IMG/VR virus record: IMGVR_UViG_3300043437_000144
Coordinates: 1-39,420 of that record
Reading direction: 5' to 3' (one strand)
DNA length: 39,420 bases
Source of the DNA: a virus
Shown: positions 31,706 through 38,883 of the stretch, in pieces
How the letters are laid out: each line of letters begins with the position of its first letter
How positions within the stretch are numbered: the stretch's first letter is position 1
Program-made: the position numbers and the translations under genes
The notes under the pieces: generated by a model
Seen by the model: the letters and a program-made list of their open reading frames with translations, nothing else
Databases searched by the model: none
What the model was told of the DNA's origin: nothing

Positions 31706-33546
31706 TATAATAATATGTCTAAATTTTCACTTGATTCTAACTGAATTTCTTCAGCAGAGTTAACTTCATTTGGAGATACAGTAATTTCTTCTACTTCTTC
31801 CTCCATGTCTTCTTCTTCCTCTTTAGGAATATCTGCATCTTCTGGGTGATAATAACTACCGTCTATTTCTATGTATTCACTACTATCTGAAAGAACAAAA
31901 TATCCAAAACCATTCTCATACTCACGTAAATCTGGATACTCATTATGGCAGAAATTACCATTATTTAATTCTACCATCTCATCTTCACATACTGCAGTGT
32001 TACTGTAAGTACAATATGCTGTGTATTGTCGGTCTATGTAACAATCGTGTACTTCCGAGAATACTACACATCTACTACACCCACAAGTTCCTCTATTCAT
32101 TCCATACTCAATTTCATACAACTCATCTGCATCAGTTTCACGACCACACATTCCACATTCATCTGAATTATCGTTATTTGTATAACTTCCGTCAGTATGG
32201 TCTAGTACTATACAATCACTGTAATCATTATCATTAGTTAATATTTCTTCATGCTCAGAGTAGTATCTAAGACTGTCTAGATATGGATAATAATCTATGC
32301 TGTAAAATTTATGTGAAGATAAAGGAATAGAAATAATATTAGCCATACTGGAACCTGCTATATTAGAGTTTCTAATAGGCTGAAATCCAGAATTAACTAA
32401 TAGAGATTCTGTCATTGCTTCATATTGATCATTGTAGAAATAAATCCTGTCGTAATAACATTCACCATTTACTTTCCATATTAAACAACGTGCTACAACT
32501 GCTTTCTTAAATAAGAGTACAGCAAGTTCTACTTGAGATAACTCATTATAAAACTCTAGATACTTTAAAGTATGTTCATATCTCATACAAGAGTTCCAAA
32601 GAGTACTGCTGTTCATAGGATGCAAATAGTTTCTAGCGTCATAGTATTTAATCAATTCTTCTCCCTTTACAAATTTTAAAGTAGTATTAGGATTGTTAAT
32701 TACTACTAATTTAAAATACTGTTCTGAGAAGAAGTTTTTCTCTCGCTCGGTATACTGGTCTCCTAGTAATTTGGTTAGGATTTTATGGATACTTTGGTGG
32801 TGTCGCATATTGTGGTCCCAACAACTATCTACAGTTTCAGATTTTAAATCACATAGCATCCAGTCAATTACTTTATTAGTGGTGTAATTAGAACCTAAGT
32901 TTCCTTCTAAATCAAAAGAAAATCTTCCTAGATTACTTAATGTAGAATAATCTGGAATGAAGTACTCATCAGTAAATATAGAAACGCCATTTTCATCAGT
33001 GTTTACATAGACTTTCTTCCTCTTCATTTTTACTTGCTTATTTCCCGAAAAGAATTGAGTAGGAAATTTCATCCAAGATTGCATTTTATTAGTATACGCA
33101 ATATAAGAGCCGTCTTTTTGTCGTAAATTAATTTCTGATTCATAAGTAATAAGTATCCTACTTATTGGGGTAATATACTTATCTATAAATGTTTTGCCTG
33201 CTACCCTTTCTTTTCTATCAGGGCTTAAATAAGAAATTTTAGAAAAATCATCATTAGATAATCCTAAATAGTTAATAGAGTTTTCAGGGACTTTACGGAT
33301 GGAGAGTAAACTGTCGCATATTTTAATTACAATATTCTCGCTTATCTGCCTATCTTTTAAAGTTTTAATTCTGTCTTTTAATTCCTTAGACATAAAGAAT
33401 CTTACTTTAGGAACACGGGCTTGTTTTTCAACACCTGCATTCCTAGTAGTTCTTCGTGGTTTTAGACTCTGAATTAGTTCAAGACTTTCTTTCTGATGAT
33501 GAATAGAAGACTCGATAAAATCAGAGCTTAGTGGATCAAATGCCAT
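31705..33546 (-). CDS. Large cysteine-rich protein of unknown function
   Basis: A 613-residue protein. The middle carries MNSSTLWNSCMRY and VVARCLIWKVNG (about residues 306-350), motifs of an uncharacterised phage family. The C-terminal third holds paired cysteines (CGMCG near 462, TCGCSRC near 483, then CTYSNTAVC and FCHNEYPD) that look like treble or ribbon-type zinc sites, followed by a run of Asp/Glu. It is co-transcribed with the peptidase and starts a unit of its own after a terminator. No catalytic motif seen. Confidence 0.65.
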   Translation of the reverse strand: MAFDPLSSDFIESSIHHQKESLELIQSLKPRRTTRNAGVEKQARVPKVRFFMSKELKDRIKTLKDRQISENIVIKICDSLLSIRKVPENSINYLGLSNDDFSKISYLSPDRKERVAGKTFIDKYITPISRILITYESEINLRQKDGSYIAYTNKMQSWMKFPTQFFSGNKQVKMKRKKVYVNTDENGVSIFTDEYFIPDYSTLSNLGRFSFDLEGNLGSNYTTNKVIDWMLCDLKSETVDSCWDHNMRHHQSIHKILTKLLGDQYTEREKNFFSEQYFKLVVINNPNTTLKFVKGEELIKYYDARNYLHPMNSSTLWNSCMRYEHTLKYLEFYNELSQVELAVLLFKKAVVARCLIWKVNGECYYDRIYFYNDQYEAMTESLLVNSGFQPIRNSNIAGSSMANIISIPLSSHKFYSIDYYPYLDSLRYYSEHEEILTNDNDYSDCIVLDHTDGSYTNNDNSDECGMCGRETDADELYEIEYGMNRGTCGCSRCVVFSEVHDCYIDRQYTAYCTYSNTAVCEDEMVELNNGNFCHNEYPDLREYENGFGYFVLSDSSEYIEIDGSYYHPEDADIPKEEEEDMEEEVEEITVSPNEVNSAEEIQLESSENLDILL

Positions 33547-33559
33547 AATTTAATTTTAG

Positions 33560-33592
33560 TTTAATTTGATTTAATTTGATTTGATTTGATTT
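33560..33592. repeat. AT-rich pentamer tandem repeat upstream of cysteine-rich gene
   Basis: The + strand reads TTTAATTTGA twice followed by TTTGA-type pentamers three times, ending TTTACG. It lies between the terminator at 33612-33635 and the ATG at 33546, so it occupies the 5' leader or promoter region of the two-gene unit. No consensus -7 element is visible on the - strand. Confidence 0.6.
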
Positions 33593-33611
33593 ACGATTAG
33601 TTAAAAATAAA

Positions 33612-33635
33612 AACCCCACCATTTCTGGTAGGGTT
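33612..33635 (-). terminator. Intrinsic terminator after thyX
   Basis: AACCCCACCA (33612-33621) pairs with TGGTAGGGTT (33626-33635) as a 10-bp stem with one wobble and a short loop. On the - strand it is followed by TTTATTTTTAAC. It lies 27 nt beyond the ThyX stop. Confidence 0.85.
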
Positions 33636-33662
33636 TATCATTATTTAAAGGTAAGATTAAAC

Positions 33663-34340
33663 TTATTTAGGCTTAATCATTTCTAGAGTATGTTCAAAAG
33701 GATGTCCTTCAATGTTTTTTACCAATTCATACATAGTCCAAGCAATGTCTCTAATCTCTACTTGAGCATGTTCTGAGGCTCTTAGTTTAAGAAAATTAGC
33801 AAATGAACGCATGTTAAATTGTACATCAGCAGTAATCTGTGAGTTGTATGTCTTGAAGAATCTAGCACTCTCCTTAGCTCTCTTACGACCCAATACAGGC
33901 GTTAGTTCCTCTAGGCATTTATGGTATAATTGATTACCGACAGATGTATAATCTAGTAATATAGTAGCCCAACCTAACTCAGCACCCATTTTATACCCAC
34001 CTATAATTTCAACACCATCTCTAGTCTTAATATCTCCCCAATCCTCAGGAATATAAAACTTATCTTCTTTCAACTCTTTGTATCGAGCAGACTCAGCATT
34101 GATAGAAGCAATCCGATGTTTGAGCAGATGGATATGCGATGCAATATCGCACGTTACCAAGAAATGTACGTTACCTTTCTCAAAGGGACTTTCATGTCCC
34201 TCTGTCCAAAGCATCTTAATTAGATTAGGAATGCGCGCTTCTTTCTCTGGAGTTAAGTCTCTCGATGTAGATGTCCAAGCAGATTGGGCAATAACTCTGT
34301 CCGATCCATAATAGCCTAATAGTTCTACGGTATTCTTCAT
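33663..34340 (-). CDS. thyX: Flavin-dependent thymidylate synthase ThyX
   Basis: A 225-residue enzyme that makes dTMP from dUMP using FAD. Start chosen at ATG 34340, which overlaps the TAA of the previous gene (TAATG) and follows AGGAAG; an in-frame ATG at 34364 would overlap more. Signature RHRx7S appears as KHRIASINAES (residues 74-84; first Arg replaced by Lys). EGHESPFEKGNVHF and LRASEHAQVEIRDIA match the FAD/dUMP-binding blocks. Works with dCMP deaminase in this phage. Confidence 0.93.
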   Translation of the reverse strand: MKNTVELLGYYGSDRVIAQSAWTSTSRDLTPEKEARIPNLIKMLWTEGHESPFEKGNVHFLVTCDIASHIHLLKHRIASINAESARYKELKEDKFYIPEDWGDIKTRDGVEIIGGYKMGAELGWATILLDYTSVGNQLYHKCLEELTPVLGRKRAKESARFFKTYNSQITADVQFNMRSFANFLKLRASEHAQVEIRDIAWTMYELVKNIEGHPFEHTLEMIKPK

Positions 34341-35053
34341 TATAAGTTCTTCCTTAAGTCCCACTCACTAACTTCACCCATTAAATATAGGTTAAGAGTT
34401 TCTGCAGCTGTATTTATTTTAGATTGAAGCTCTTTAATGGCCTTATTCCATTCTGTAAGATACTTATCTTTAAGTCTATCTAAAGCTAAAGCTTTTAACT
34501 CTTCCATAGGTCTAAGTTCATCGGCCCATCTAGCAATAAGGTATTGACTAGTTTGACTATTAGTATCATTAAAGAAGAAACCCATAGTTTCAACATAATC
34601 TTTTGCTTGTTCTTTAGAAGTAAAGTCATAAGGTGTATGTTCTCTGTTATAGTAACTACCTTTATCTTTTTCTTCCTGGGTTTTGTAGTAACTAGCAGAG
34701 TAACGTGTGCTTATACCTACAGCAATAGGATCTGGAGTTTTGTCGTCGTACCAGATTTGAATAGAGTTAAAGTAATTTTCTCCTACACAAAAAGCTAATT
34801 CCCGAATAACCTCTAAGGGAATGGGTGTTTTAGAATATTCTTTAAATTCTATTTTAGTGGGACACAAAGTTACAAAGATATTCTGCATACTTTGGTTCAT
34901 ATAAGGATAAGGTAGTGGAGATTTAGCCTGCTCTACAAACTCTAATTGTTTGTTTAAACCCATTTGGGCTGCTAATTGCTTCCATTCGTCTTGGTCTCCT
35001 AAATCTAGGATAACATTGTTTAATTCTGCGTTTTTAAATGATTGTATTGTCAT
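34340..35053 (-). CDS. Hypothetical protein
   Basis: A 237-residue protein with a central aromatic region (ISTRYSASYYKTQEE near residue 114) and a C-terminal helical segment (about 185-225). No family recognised. It is coupled to thyX by a one-base overlap and overlaps the upstream gene by 4 nt. Confidence 0.6.
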   Translation of the reverse strand: MTIQSFKNAELNNVILDLGDQDEWKQLAAQMGLNKQLEFVEQAKSPLPYPYMNQSMQNIFVTLCPTKIEFKEYSKTPIPLEVIRELAFCVGENYFNSIQIWYDDKTPDPIAVGISTRYSASYYKTQEEKDKGSYYNREHTPYDFTSKEQAKDYVETMGFFFNDTNSQTSQYLIARWADELRPMEELKALALDRLKDKYLTEWNKAIKELQSKINTAAETLNLYLMGEVSEWDLRKNL

Positions 35054-35331
35054 GATTGTAATAATGGGTGTTCTGGATGTTTGTGAATAATTTCAAAAAG
35101 GTGCTTACCTTCTAACTTACCTGGTATAGGAACAAATTGAACTACTCTCTTTCTAGTCCATCGTACTCTTTGGTAAGTAACTACTTTTTCTGTGGTAGGA
35201 GTAACTAGTTTCTTAAACTCCTTTAATTTTTTAATAACTTCTTTTTCTGTCCTACAATGTACCACTACATCAAGCATGGGTCCTGTTGCTTTAATAGTAA
35301 GTAGTACTTGAGGTGTTTTACTTTTTGCCAT
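35050..35331 (-). CDS. Small basic hypothetical protein
   Basis: A 93-residue basic protein, with two Lys/Arg-rich stretches (KKLKEFKKL; RVRWTRKRVVQF). Possible nucleic-acid contact is inferred from charge. No domain recognised. Confidence 0.5.
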   Translation of the reverse strand: MAKSKTPQVLLTIKATGPMLDVVVHCRTEKEVIKKLKEFKKLVTPTTEKVVTYQRVRWTRKRVVQFVPIPGKLEGKHLFEIIHKHPEHPLLQS

Positions 35332-35355
35332 GTTCTGTTTTTTGCTTTCTGTGTA

Positions 35356-35544
35356 CTAACTACCTAGATTCTGAAATGAGACAACTAATGCTCCTGTAGA
35401 AGGAGACATTACTGCCCACAGTGTACGAACTTCTTTAGACCAATGCGCTGCATTTATATCCCACATTGCAAAAGATACAAGTAAATATGCTATTAGGTTA
35501 AATAGTATGAATCCAATAATGGTTTTTAATGTTTGCTTTTTCAT
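35356..35544 (-). CDS. Small membrane protein
   Basis: A 62-residue protein with a basic N-terminus (MKKQTLK) and a hydrophobic segment IIGFILFNLIAYLLVSF at about residues 9-25, and a weaker one near 43-58. Its ATG overlaps the TGA of the upstream gene (ATGA), so translation is coupled. Confidence 0.55.
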   Translation of the reverse strand: MKKQTLKTIIGFILFNLIAYLLVSFAMWDINAAHWSKEVRTLWAVMSPSTGALVVSFQNLGS

Positions 35545-35906
35545 TTGTTTTCTTCCTTTACTATTTCAATTAACTTTTTAAGACAAGCAAGTTCTACTTT
35601 TTCATAATTAGTATAAACATAAGTTTCACCTTGTTTATAATCACTTAGCACATGAGGTCTTATTTCGTAGATAAAAGTATCTGATCTATGTTCCTGAATC
35701 CAAGATTTAAGATTATGTTTTTCCCTAAACCATCTGAAGCATTGTGAGTAGGTTGGCGCTGAAACAAATCCTTTATCTGACATGTTCTCAAACGCGCAGA
35801 AGTGCAGTTGTTTTAATCCGTCAAAATAACCAAGGCAAGCTTCATCAAATCCAAGTTGCTTTAACTCTAAAGCAAGTTCGTAATCCATAAATTCTTTTTC
35901 TATCAT
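35541..35906 (-). CDS. Conserved phage hypothetical protein
   Basis: A 121-residue protein with ELALELKQLGFDEACLGYF at residues 10-28, then SAPTYSQCFRWFREKHNL and a C-terminal helix KVELACLKKLIEIVKE. This succession is typical of a common uncharacterised Bacteroidota phage and mobile-element family. Its start follows the strong GGAGGTAACAA ribosome-binding site, which also supplies the stop codon of the small gene before it. Confidence 0.65.
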   Translation of the reverse strand: MIEKEFMDYELALELKQLGFDEACLGYFDGLKQLHFCAFENMSDKGFVSAPTYSQCFRWFREKHNLKSWIQEHRSDTFIYEIRPHVLSDYKQGETYVYTNYEKVELACLKKLIEIVKEENK

Positions 35907-35920
35907 TTGTTACCTCCTTG
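35904..35920 (-). promoter_or_regulatory. Strong Shine-Dalgarno, repeated type (copy 1)
   Basis: CAAGGAGGTAACAAATG on the - strand: GGAGG with 6 nt to the ATG at 35906. Near-identical copies precede the starts at 36068, 36348 and 36656. Such strong sites are unusual for Bacteroidota, which mostly do without them. Confidence 0.75.
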
Positions 35921-36068
35921 TTCTAAAATTCCAAAAGTAAAATGGACTAAACGCCATCCATTCGACATCATAAATATCTTTATATAAATAAACTTTTTTG
36001 TTTACAACTACATCCCCAAATAAACTGCGTACTTTTTGCATGGTTAATCTGCTTATTATTGCTTTCAT
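35910..36068 (-). CDS. Small hypothetical protein (52 residues)
   Basis: ATG 36068 is 6 nt after GGAGG; the frame runs to TAA (35912-35910) inside the next gene's ribosome-binding site. The peptide starts MKAIISRLTMQKVRSLFGD and ends in a basic aromatic tail (FYFWNFRTRR). It fills an otherwise empty gap in a tightly packed cluster. No family known; strong initiation site and spacing support that it is real. Confidence 0.6.
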   Translation of the reverse strand: MKAIISRLTMQKVRSLFGDVVVNKKVYLYKDIYDVEWMAFSPFYFWNFRTRR

Positions 36069-36082
36069 TTGTTACCTCCGTA
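36066..36082 (-). promoter_or_regulatory. Strong Shine-Dalgarno, repeated type (copy 2)
   Basis: TACGGAGGTAACAAATG on the - strand, ending at the ATG at 36068. The same 17 bases occur before the start at 36348. Confidence 0.75.
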
Positions 36083-36084
36083 TG

Positions 36085-36348
36085 TTAATCAATTTTAATT
36101 ACTGCTTGGTTTTGTGTTTTTTTCCCTGATTTAACTTCATGGTTTAACACTGTAGGAATTTTGTCTGTTGTATCTTTCGGATACATTATCCAAATAGGAT
36201 GTTCCCCATCTGCTGGTACAATACTTACAAGTTTGTAAACTTTGCCATTTATTTCAATAAAATCTTGAGGTTGTTGACGTAAATCCCCTCGTTCTAAACA
36301 TCCCATCATTCCGATGAGTAATGTTGTTATTAATATTAATTTTTTCAT
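36085..36348 (-). CDS. Small predicted lipoprotein
   Basis: An 87-residue protein. Basic start MKKLILITTLLIGMMGC with a lipobox-like MMGC at residues 14-17, so Cys17 is the likely lipidation site; the rest is polar. Probably attached to a membrane of the host envelope. Its ATG overlaps the TGA of the preceding gene (ATGA). Superinfection exclusion or envelope modification are possible roles, not shown by sequence. Confidence 0.65.
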   Translation of the reverse strand: MKKLILITTLLIGMMGCLERGDLRQQPQDFIEINGKVYKLVSIVPADGEHPIWIMYPKDTTDKIPTVLNHEVKSGKKTQNQAVIKID

Positions 36349-36656
36349 TTGTTACCTCCGTAGGTTTGTTTTGCTTTATACCATCCTTCAATAAAACCTT
36401 TTTCGTATGCAGTATAAGTATTCTCTCCAGTATTATAAGGATTCATTACTTGTTTTTGATAGAATAACTCTTTATCATTATCATTTTGATTTAACCCTCC
36501 CGTTGAACTTGGTAGTTCGATGGGGGTAAGTAAATCGACAACCTCATCCATAGAATAATCATATTCATCTCTTTCCATATACGGTCTACCTTCTTGGTGT
36601 GTATCTCTTGCCAATTCAATCGCTCTCCTTACTTCTTCTTCTGTGTATAGTTTCAT
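36345..36656 (-). CDS. Conserved phage hypothetical protein
   Basis: A 103-residue protein starting MKLYTEEEVRRAIELAR with a later VVDLLTPIELPSS; both are typical of a common uncharacterised Bacteroidota phage family. The C-terminal YGGNK-stop is read from the same bases that make the ribosome-binding site of the next gene. Confidence 0.65.
   Translation of the reverse strand: MKLYTEEEVRRAIELARDTHQEGRPYMERDEYDYSMDEVVDLLTPIELPSSTGGLNQNDNDKELFYQKQVMNPYNTGENTYTAYEKGFIEGWYKAKQTYGGNK
36346..36362 (-). promoter_or_regulatory. Strong Shine-Dalgarno, repeated type (copy 3)
   Basis: TACGGAGGTAACAAATG on the - strand, encoding YGGNK-stop of the upstream gene while initiating the lipoprotein gene at 36348. 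Confidence 0.75.
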
Positions 36657-36859
36657 TTGTCACCTCCGTATGTTTCGTTGTAGTACTCATTAAAATCAAA
36701 CTTCATTAAACCAGCCTCCCAACTTTTAACGTGTTGCTCCTTCTCCATTTCTTTTGCTTGTTCAAAATCAACCCCAAGTTCTGCCAATTGCATTCTAATA
36801 CCCAATGGTATTTTACTTATCAATTGCTCTACTGCCGTTTGTTGTTTGTTGTTGCTCAT
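36653..36859 (-). CDS. Conserved small phage protein
   Basis: A 68-residue protein: QTAVEQLISKI at the start, AKEMEKEQHVKSWEAG in the middle, FNEYYNETYGGDK at the end. This layout marks a common uncharacterised Bacteroidota phage family. The final YGGDK codons form the next gene's ribosome-binding site. Confidence 0.65.
   Translation of the reverse strand: MSNNKQQTAVEQLISKIPLGIRMQLAELGVDFEQAKEMEKEQHVKSWEAGLMKFDFNEYYNETYGGDK
36654..36670 (-). promoter_or_regulatory. Strong Shine-Dalgarno, repeated type (copy 4)
   Basis: TACGGAGGTGACAAATG on the - strand, one base different from copies 2 and 3; it starts the gene at 36656. Confidence 0.75.
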
Positions 36860-36861
36860 AA

Positions 36862-37329
36862 CTATTTAAACTTAGACATAAACGTTAGCGCAGCAGTAGA
36901 GCCACTCATGTTGAACTTGTAGTACTCGCTTGTGCAATGGCTTTCGTTTACACGTAGAAGCAATGAAGAGCATGCTTTGAAATCTTTCAGGAACTCTGCG
37001 TGTTCTGCATCTAGAATGTTGTCCATAAAGAAAAGCACTTTAGAGTTGGATGATTTGAACGCTAGGAAAGAATACTTTTTAGATACCCCATTCACCATGA
37101 GTCCTAGATCTATGGTCAATGACTCATCACAGAAGTAAGTGCCTACTACATATAAAGCAACAGCAGAATCATCTGATTCTAGTTTTAAGATTCCTTTTTG
37201 TGAACTTCCTACGCAATAAGCAATTCGATAAGGATCATCTAATCCGTTGTCTATTTTTTGGTAAGACCATTGGCCTTTAACTGTAGATATGCTTAATAGT
37301 AAGCTTAAAATAATAATTAGTTTTTTCAT
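36862..37329 (-). CDS. Exported protein of unknown function
   Basis: A 155-residue protein with a clear Sec signal peptide (MKKLIIILSLLLSISTVKG, cleavage before Q20), then a beta-rich mature part of about 135 residues with four cysteines that could form disulphides in the periplasm. Its ATG overlaps the TGA of the thioesterase gene. No family recognised. Export suggests action on the host envelope or on competing phages, which is inference. Confidence 0.65.
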   Translation of the reverse strand: MKKLIIILSLLLSISTVKGQWSYQKIDNGLDDPYRIAYCVGSSQKGILKLESDDSAVALYVVGTYFCDESLTIDLGLMVNGVSKKYSFLAFKSSNSKVLFFMDNILDAEHAEFLKDFKACSSLLLRVNESHCTSEYYKFNMSGSTAALTFMSKFK

Positions 37330-37721
37330 TGTTTTTTGTTGTTAAAGTTTTCTTTTACTTGTTTAGAGATAGGAATAGGTTCTCCTTCTTCGTCTACACG
37401 AACAAAAGTCATACAGGTTTGTAGAAGAACAATCTCGTCTTCTCTAAATACATTGTATGCTCTTGCTTCTACTCTAAATGAAGCTGAAGTGTTGCCTATT
37501 TTAATCATTTCTGCATAAATCTTAACCAGGTGTTTTTCCTTAGCTGGTTTTTTAAATACGCACTGATCTATAGATACAGTAATCATGTTTTGGGTGTGGC
37601 ACTTTTCCATTGCATAAGCCGCTAAAGCTGCGTCTACCCACTCAAGCAAACGTCCGCCATATAAGTTTCCATGAAATCCTATATCCATTTTTTTAACAGG
37701 ATGTGTTACTAGTAAATCCAT
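37326..37721 (-). CDS. Hotdog-fold acyl-CoA thioesterase
   Basis: A 131-residue protein from ATG 37721; an in-frame ATG at 37775 would add a Lys-rich stretch that lies in the upstream gene. FHGNLYGGRLLEWVDAALAA (residues 17-36) matches the catalytic block of YciA/ACOT-type thioesterases, with N19 and D30 in the expected places. The middle strand FRVEARAYN and TCMTFVRVDEEG fit the hotdog core. Hydrolyses acyl-CoA to free acid and CoA. Its role in infection, for example changing host membrane lipids, is unknown. Confidence 0.83.
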   Translation of the reverse strand: MDLLVTHPVKKMDIGFHGNLYGGRLLEWVDAALAAYAMEKCHTQNMITVSIDQCVFKKPAKEKHLVKIYAEMIKIGNTSASFRVEARAYNVFREDEIVLLQTCMTFVRVDEEGEPIPISKQVKENFNNKKQ

Positions 37722-37899
37722 TTTTAATTTCTTTTTCTTTTTGTAGTTTATAATTAAGAGCTTCTGATTCTTCATGCTCTAAAAATACTTTGTAAACAGT
37801 TCCAGATAAATTGTATACTACCCATACTAGGGAAGAGTTAATTTCTGGATCTACGTTTATTTTAAGTTGAGCGTAAATTAGCTCATGAGTTTCTTTCAT
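37693..37899 (-). CDS. Small hypothetical protein
   Basis: A 68-residue protein with strands around ELIYAQLKINVDP and SLVWVVYNLSGTVYKVFLE and a charged C-terminal helix. First gene of its unit after the terminator at 37949-37971, it overlaps the thioesterase start by 29 nt. Confidence 0.5.
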   Translation of the reverse strand: MKETHELIYAQLKINVDPEINSSLVWVVYNLSGTVYKVFLEHEESEALNYKLQKEKEIKNGFTSNTSC

Positions 37900-37920
37900 A
37901 GACTTATTTAATAATAGAAA

Positions 37921-37947
37921 GACAATAAAGACAATAAAGACAATAAA
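37921..37947. repeat. Tandem repeat, 3 copies of GACAATAAA
   Basis: Three exact 9-nt units between a terminator and the start of the next gene (ATG 37899). On the - strand the unit reads TTTATTGTC. It could be a spacer in the 5' leader or a binding site. Confidence 0.7.
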
Positions 37948-37948
37948 A

Positions 37949-37971
37949 AAGGCCAGGTTTTAACTGGCCTT
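37949..37971 (-). terminator. Intrinsic terminator
   Basis: AAGGCCAG (37949-37956) pairs with CTGGCCTT (37964-37971), 8-bp perfect stem, 7-nt loop; on the - strand it is followed by TTTTATTG. It lies 11 nt beyond the stop at 37982. Confidence 0.85.
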
Positions 37972-37981
37972 ATTTTAGATT

Positions 37982-38227
37982 TTAGATAATGTAATCGAGC
38001 GAGTCATCATCCTCAATATCCATTTCATTGTTTTGATTGGCTTGTTTATCTAACAAGTACCTTTCAATACAAGCATACAGAGGCTCCTCTTTCTCGTTAA
38101 AGGGTGACTTTTCAAACTCTTTATAAAGTCTAGGAAGATTGTCATACTGTTCGTCGTAGGGTAGGTTTGCAAAGTCTTCATCAAATTCCTTGAGAAGGCA
38201 GCTAAATAGATACTCGTCGTAGCCCAT
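37982..38227 (-). CDS. Small acidic hypothetical protein
   Basis: An 81-residue protein with many Asp/Glu and Tyr residues (DEYLFSCLLKEFDEDF; MDIEDDDSLDYII). Last gene of its unit before a terminator. No family recognised; strong acidity could mean a DNA mimic or protein inhibitor, a guess only. Confidence 0.5.
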   Translation of the reverse strand: MGYDEYLFSCLLKEFDEDFANLPYDEQYDNLPRLYKEFEKSPFNEKEEPLYACIERYLLDKQANQNNEMDIEDDDSLDYII

Positions 38228-38229
38228 AA

Positions 38230-38460
38230 TTAACTTTTTACTGGTTCAAAATTACCAGAAATATAAGTCAAATTTTCGGTGTATACAACCTCTCCGTATC
38301 CTTTTCCACCATAAAATCCTTTACGGGTTCTTAGAAACTTTTCCTCTATCTTATCTAGCATTTCGGCATCTTTTAGTAATACCCAACTTTCTCCTACTTT
38401 TTTACTAATCTGGATAATGTCGATTTCTCCGTGACTTACATCAAATGTAACTTTATACAT
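38230..38460 (-). CDS. Small hypothetical protein
   Basis: A 76-residue beta-rich protein with a Gly-rich turn, RTRKGFYGGKGYGE, at about residues 45-58. Two nucleotides separate it from the next gene, indicating one transcript. Confidence 0.5.
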   Translation of the reverse strand: MYKVTFDVSHGEIDIIQISKKVGESWVLLKDAEMLDKIEEKFLRTRKGFYGGKGYGEVVYTENLTYISGNFEPVKS

Positions 38461-38468
38461 ATCTTTTA

Positions 38469-38642
38469 TTATTTCTTTTTAACTTTCTTGAAATAGCCTG
38501 AGTTAATACGAGTCGCATTTCTTTGTTCCCACAAAAGGTGCAATTGCCATCTGTACCACTTAATTAAATCAATACCGTTTACATTACAGTGATCAATGAA
38601 CTGTGCACTCATCTTGTTAGTCAGAGATTCTATCTTGGACAT
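38469..38642 (-). CDS. Small hypothetical protein
   Basis: A 57-residue helical protein from ATG 38642; an in-frame ATG at 38666 adds eight residues and a larger overlap, so the start is uncertain. It has WYRWQLHLLWEQR and a basic end (FKKVKKK). Overlaps the upstream gene by 26 nt. Confidence 0.45.
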   Translation of the reverse strand: MSKIESLTNKMSAQFIDHCNVNGIDLIKWYRWQLHLLWEQRNATRINSGYFKKVKKK

Positions 38643-38883
38643 AGTTATCTTGTCTTGAATGTTCATTTAAACCTGATAAATTAGCTTGATTTTCTGCTAA
38701 ATTACTAAAATCAGCATTATTATCAAACTCTCCAATCAGATTTTCTTCATTTTCAAAATAGTTATCTGTATTCTCTCTAACAGATAACTTCATAAGTTGT
38801 TCTCTAAATTTTTCTAAATCAGCTTTAATCATTTCGTCTAGCTCATTTAGAAGATCTTCAAAGGATTTTCTTTTATTCACCAT
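38617..38883 (-). CDS. Acidic helical hypothetical protein
   Basis: An 88-residue protein from ATG 38883, which overlaps the upstream stop by 11 nt; an ATG at 38910 is a longer alternative. Helical start (SFEDLLNELDEMIKADLEKF) and an Asn/Glu-rich, probably disordered second half. No family. Confidence 0.5.
   Translation of the reverse strand: MVNKRKSFEDLLNELDEMIKADLEKFREQLMKLSVRENTDNYFENEENLIGEFDNNADFSNLAENQANLSGLNEHSRQDNYVQDRISD

Noticed and set aside
33560-33592. CRISPR-like repeat
   Set aside because: Units are 5-10 nt and contiguous, with no spacers.
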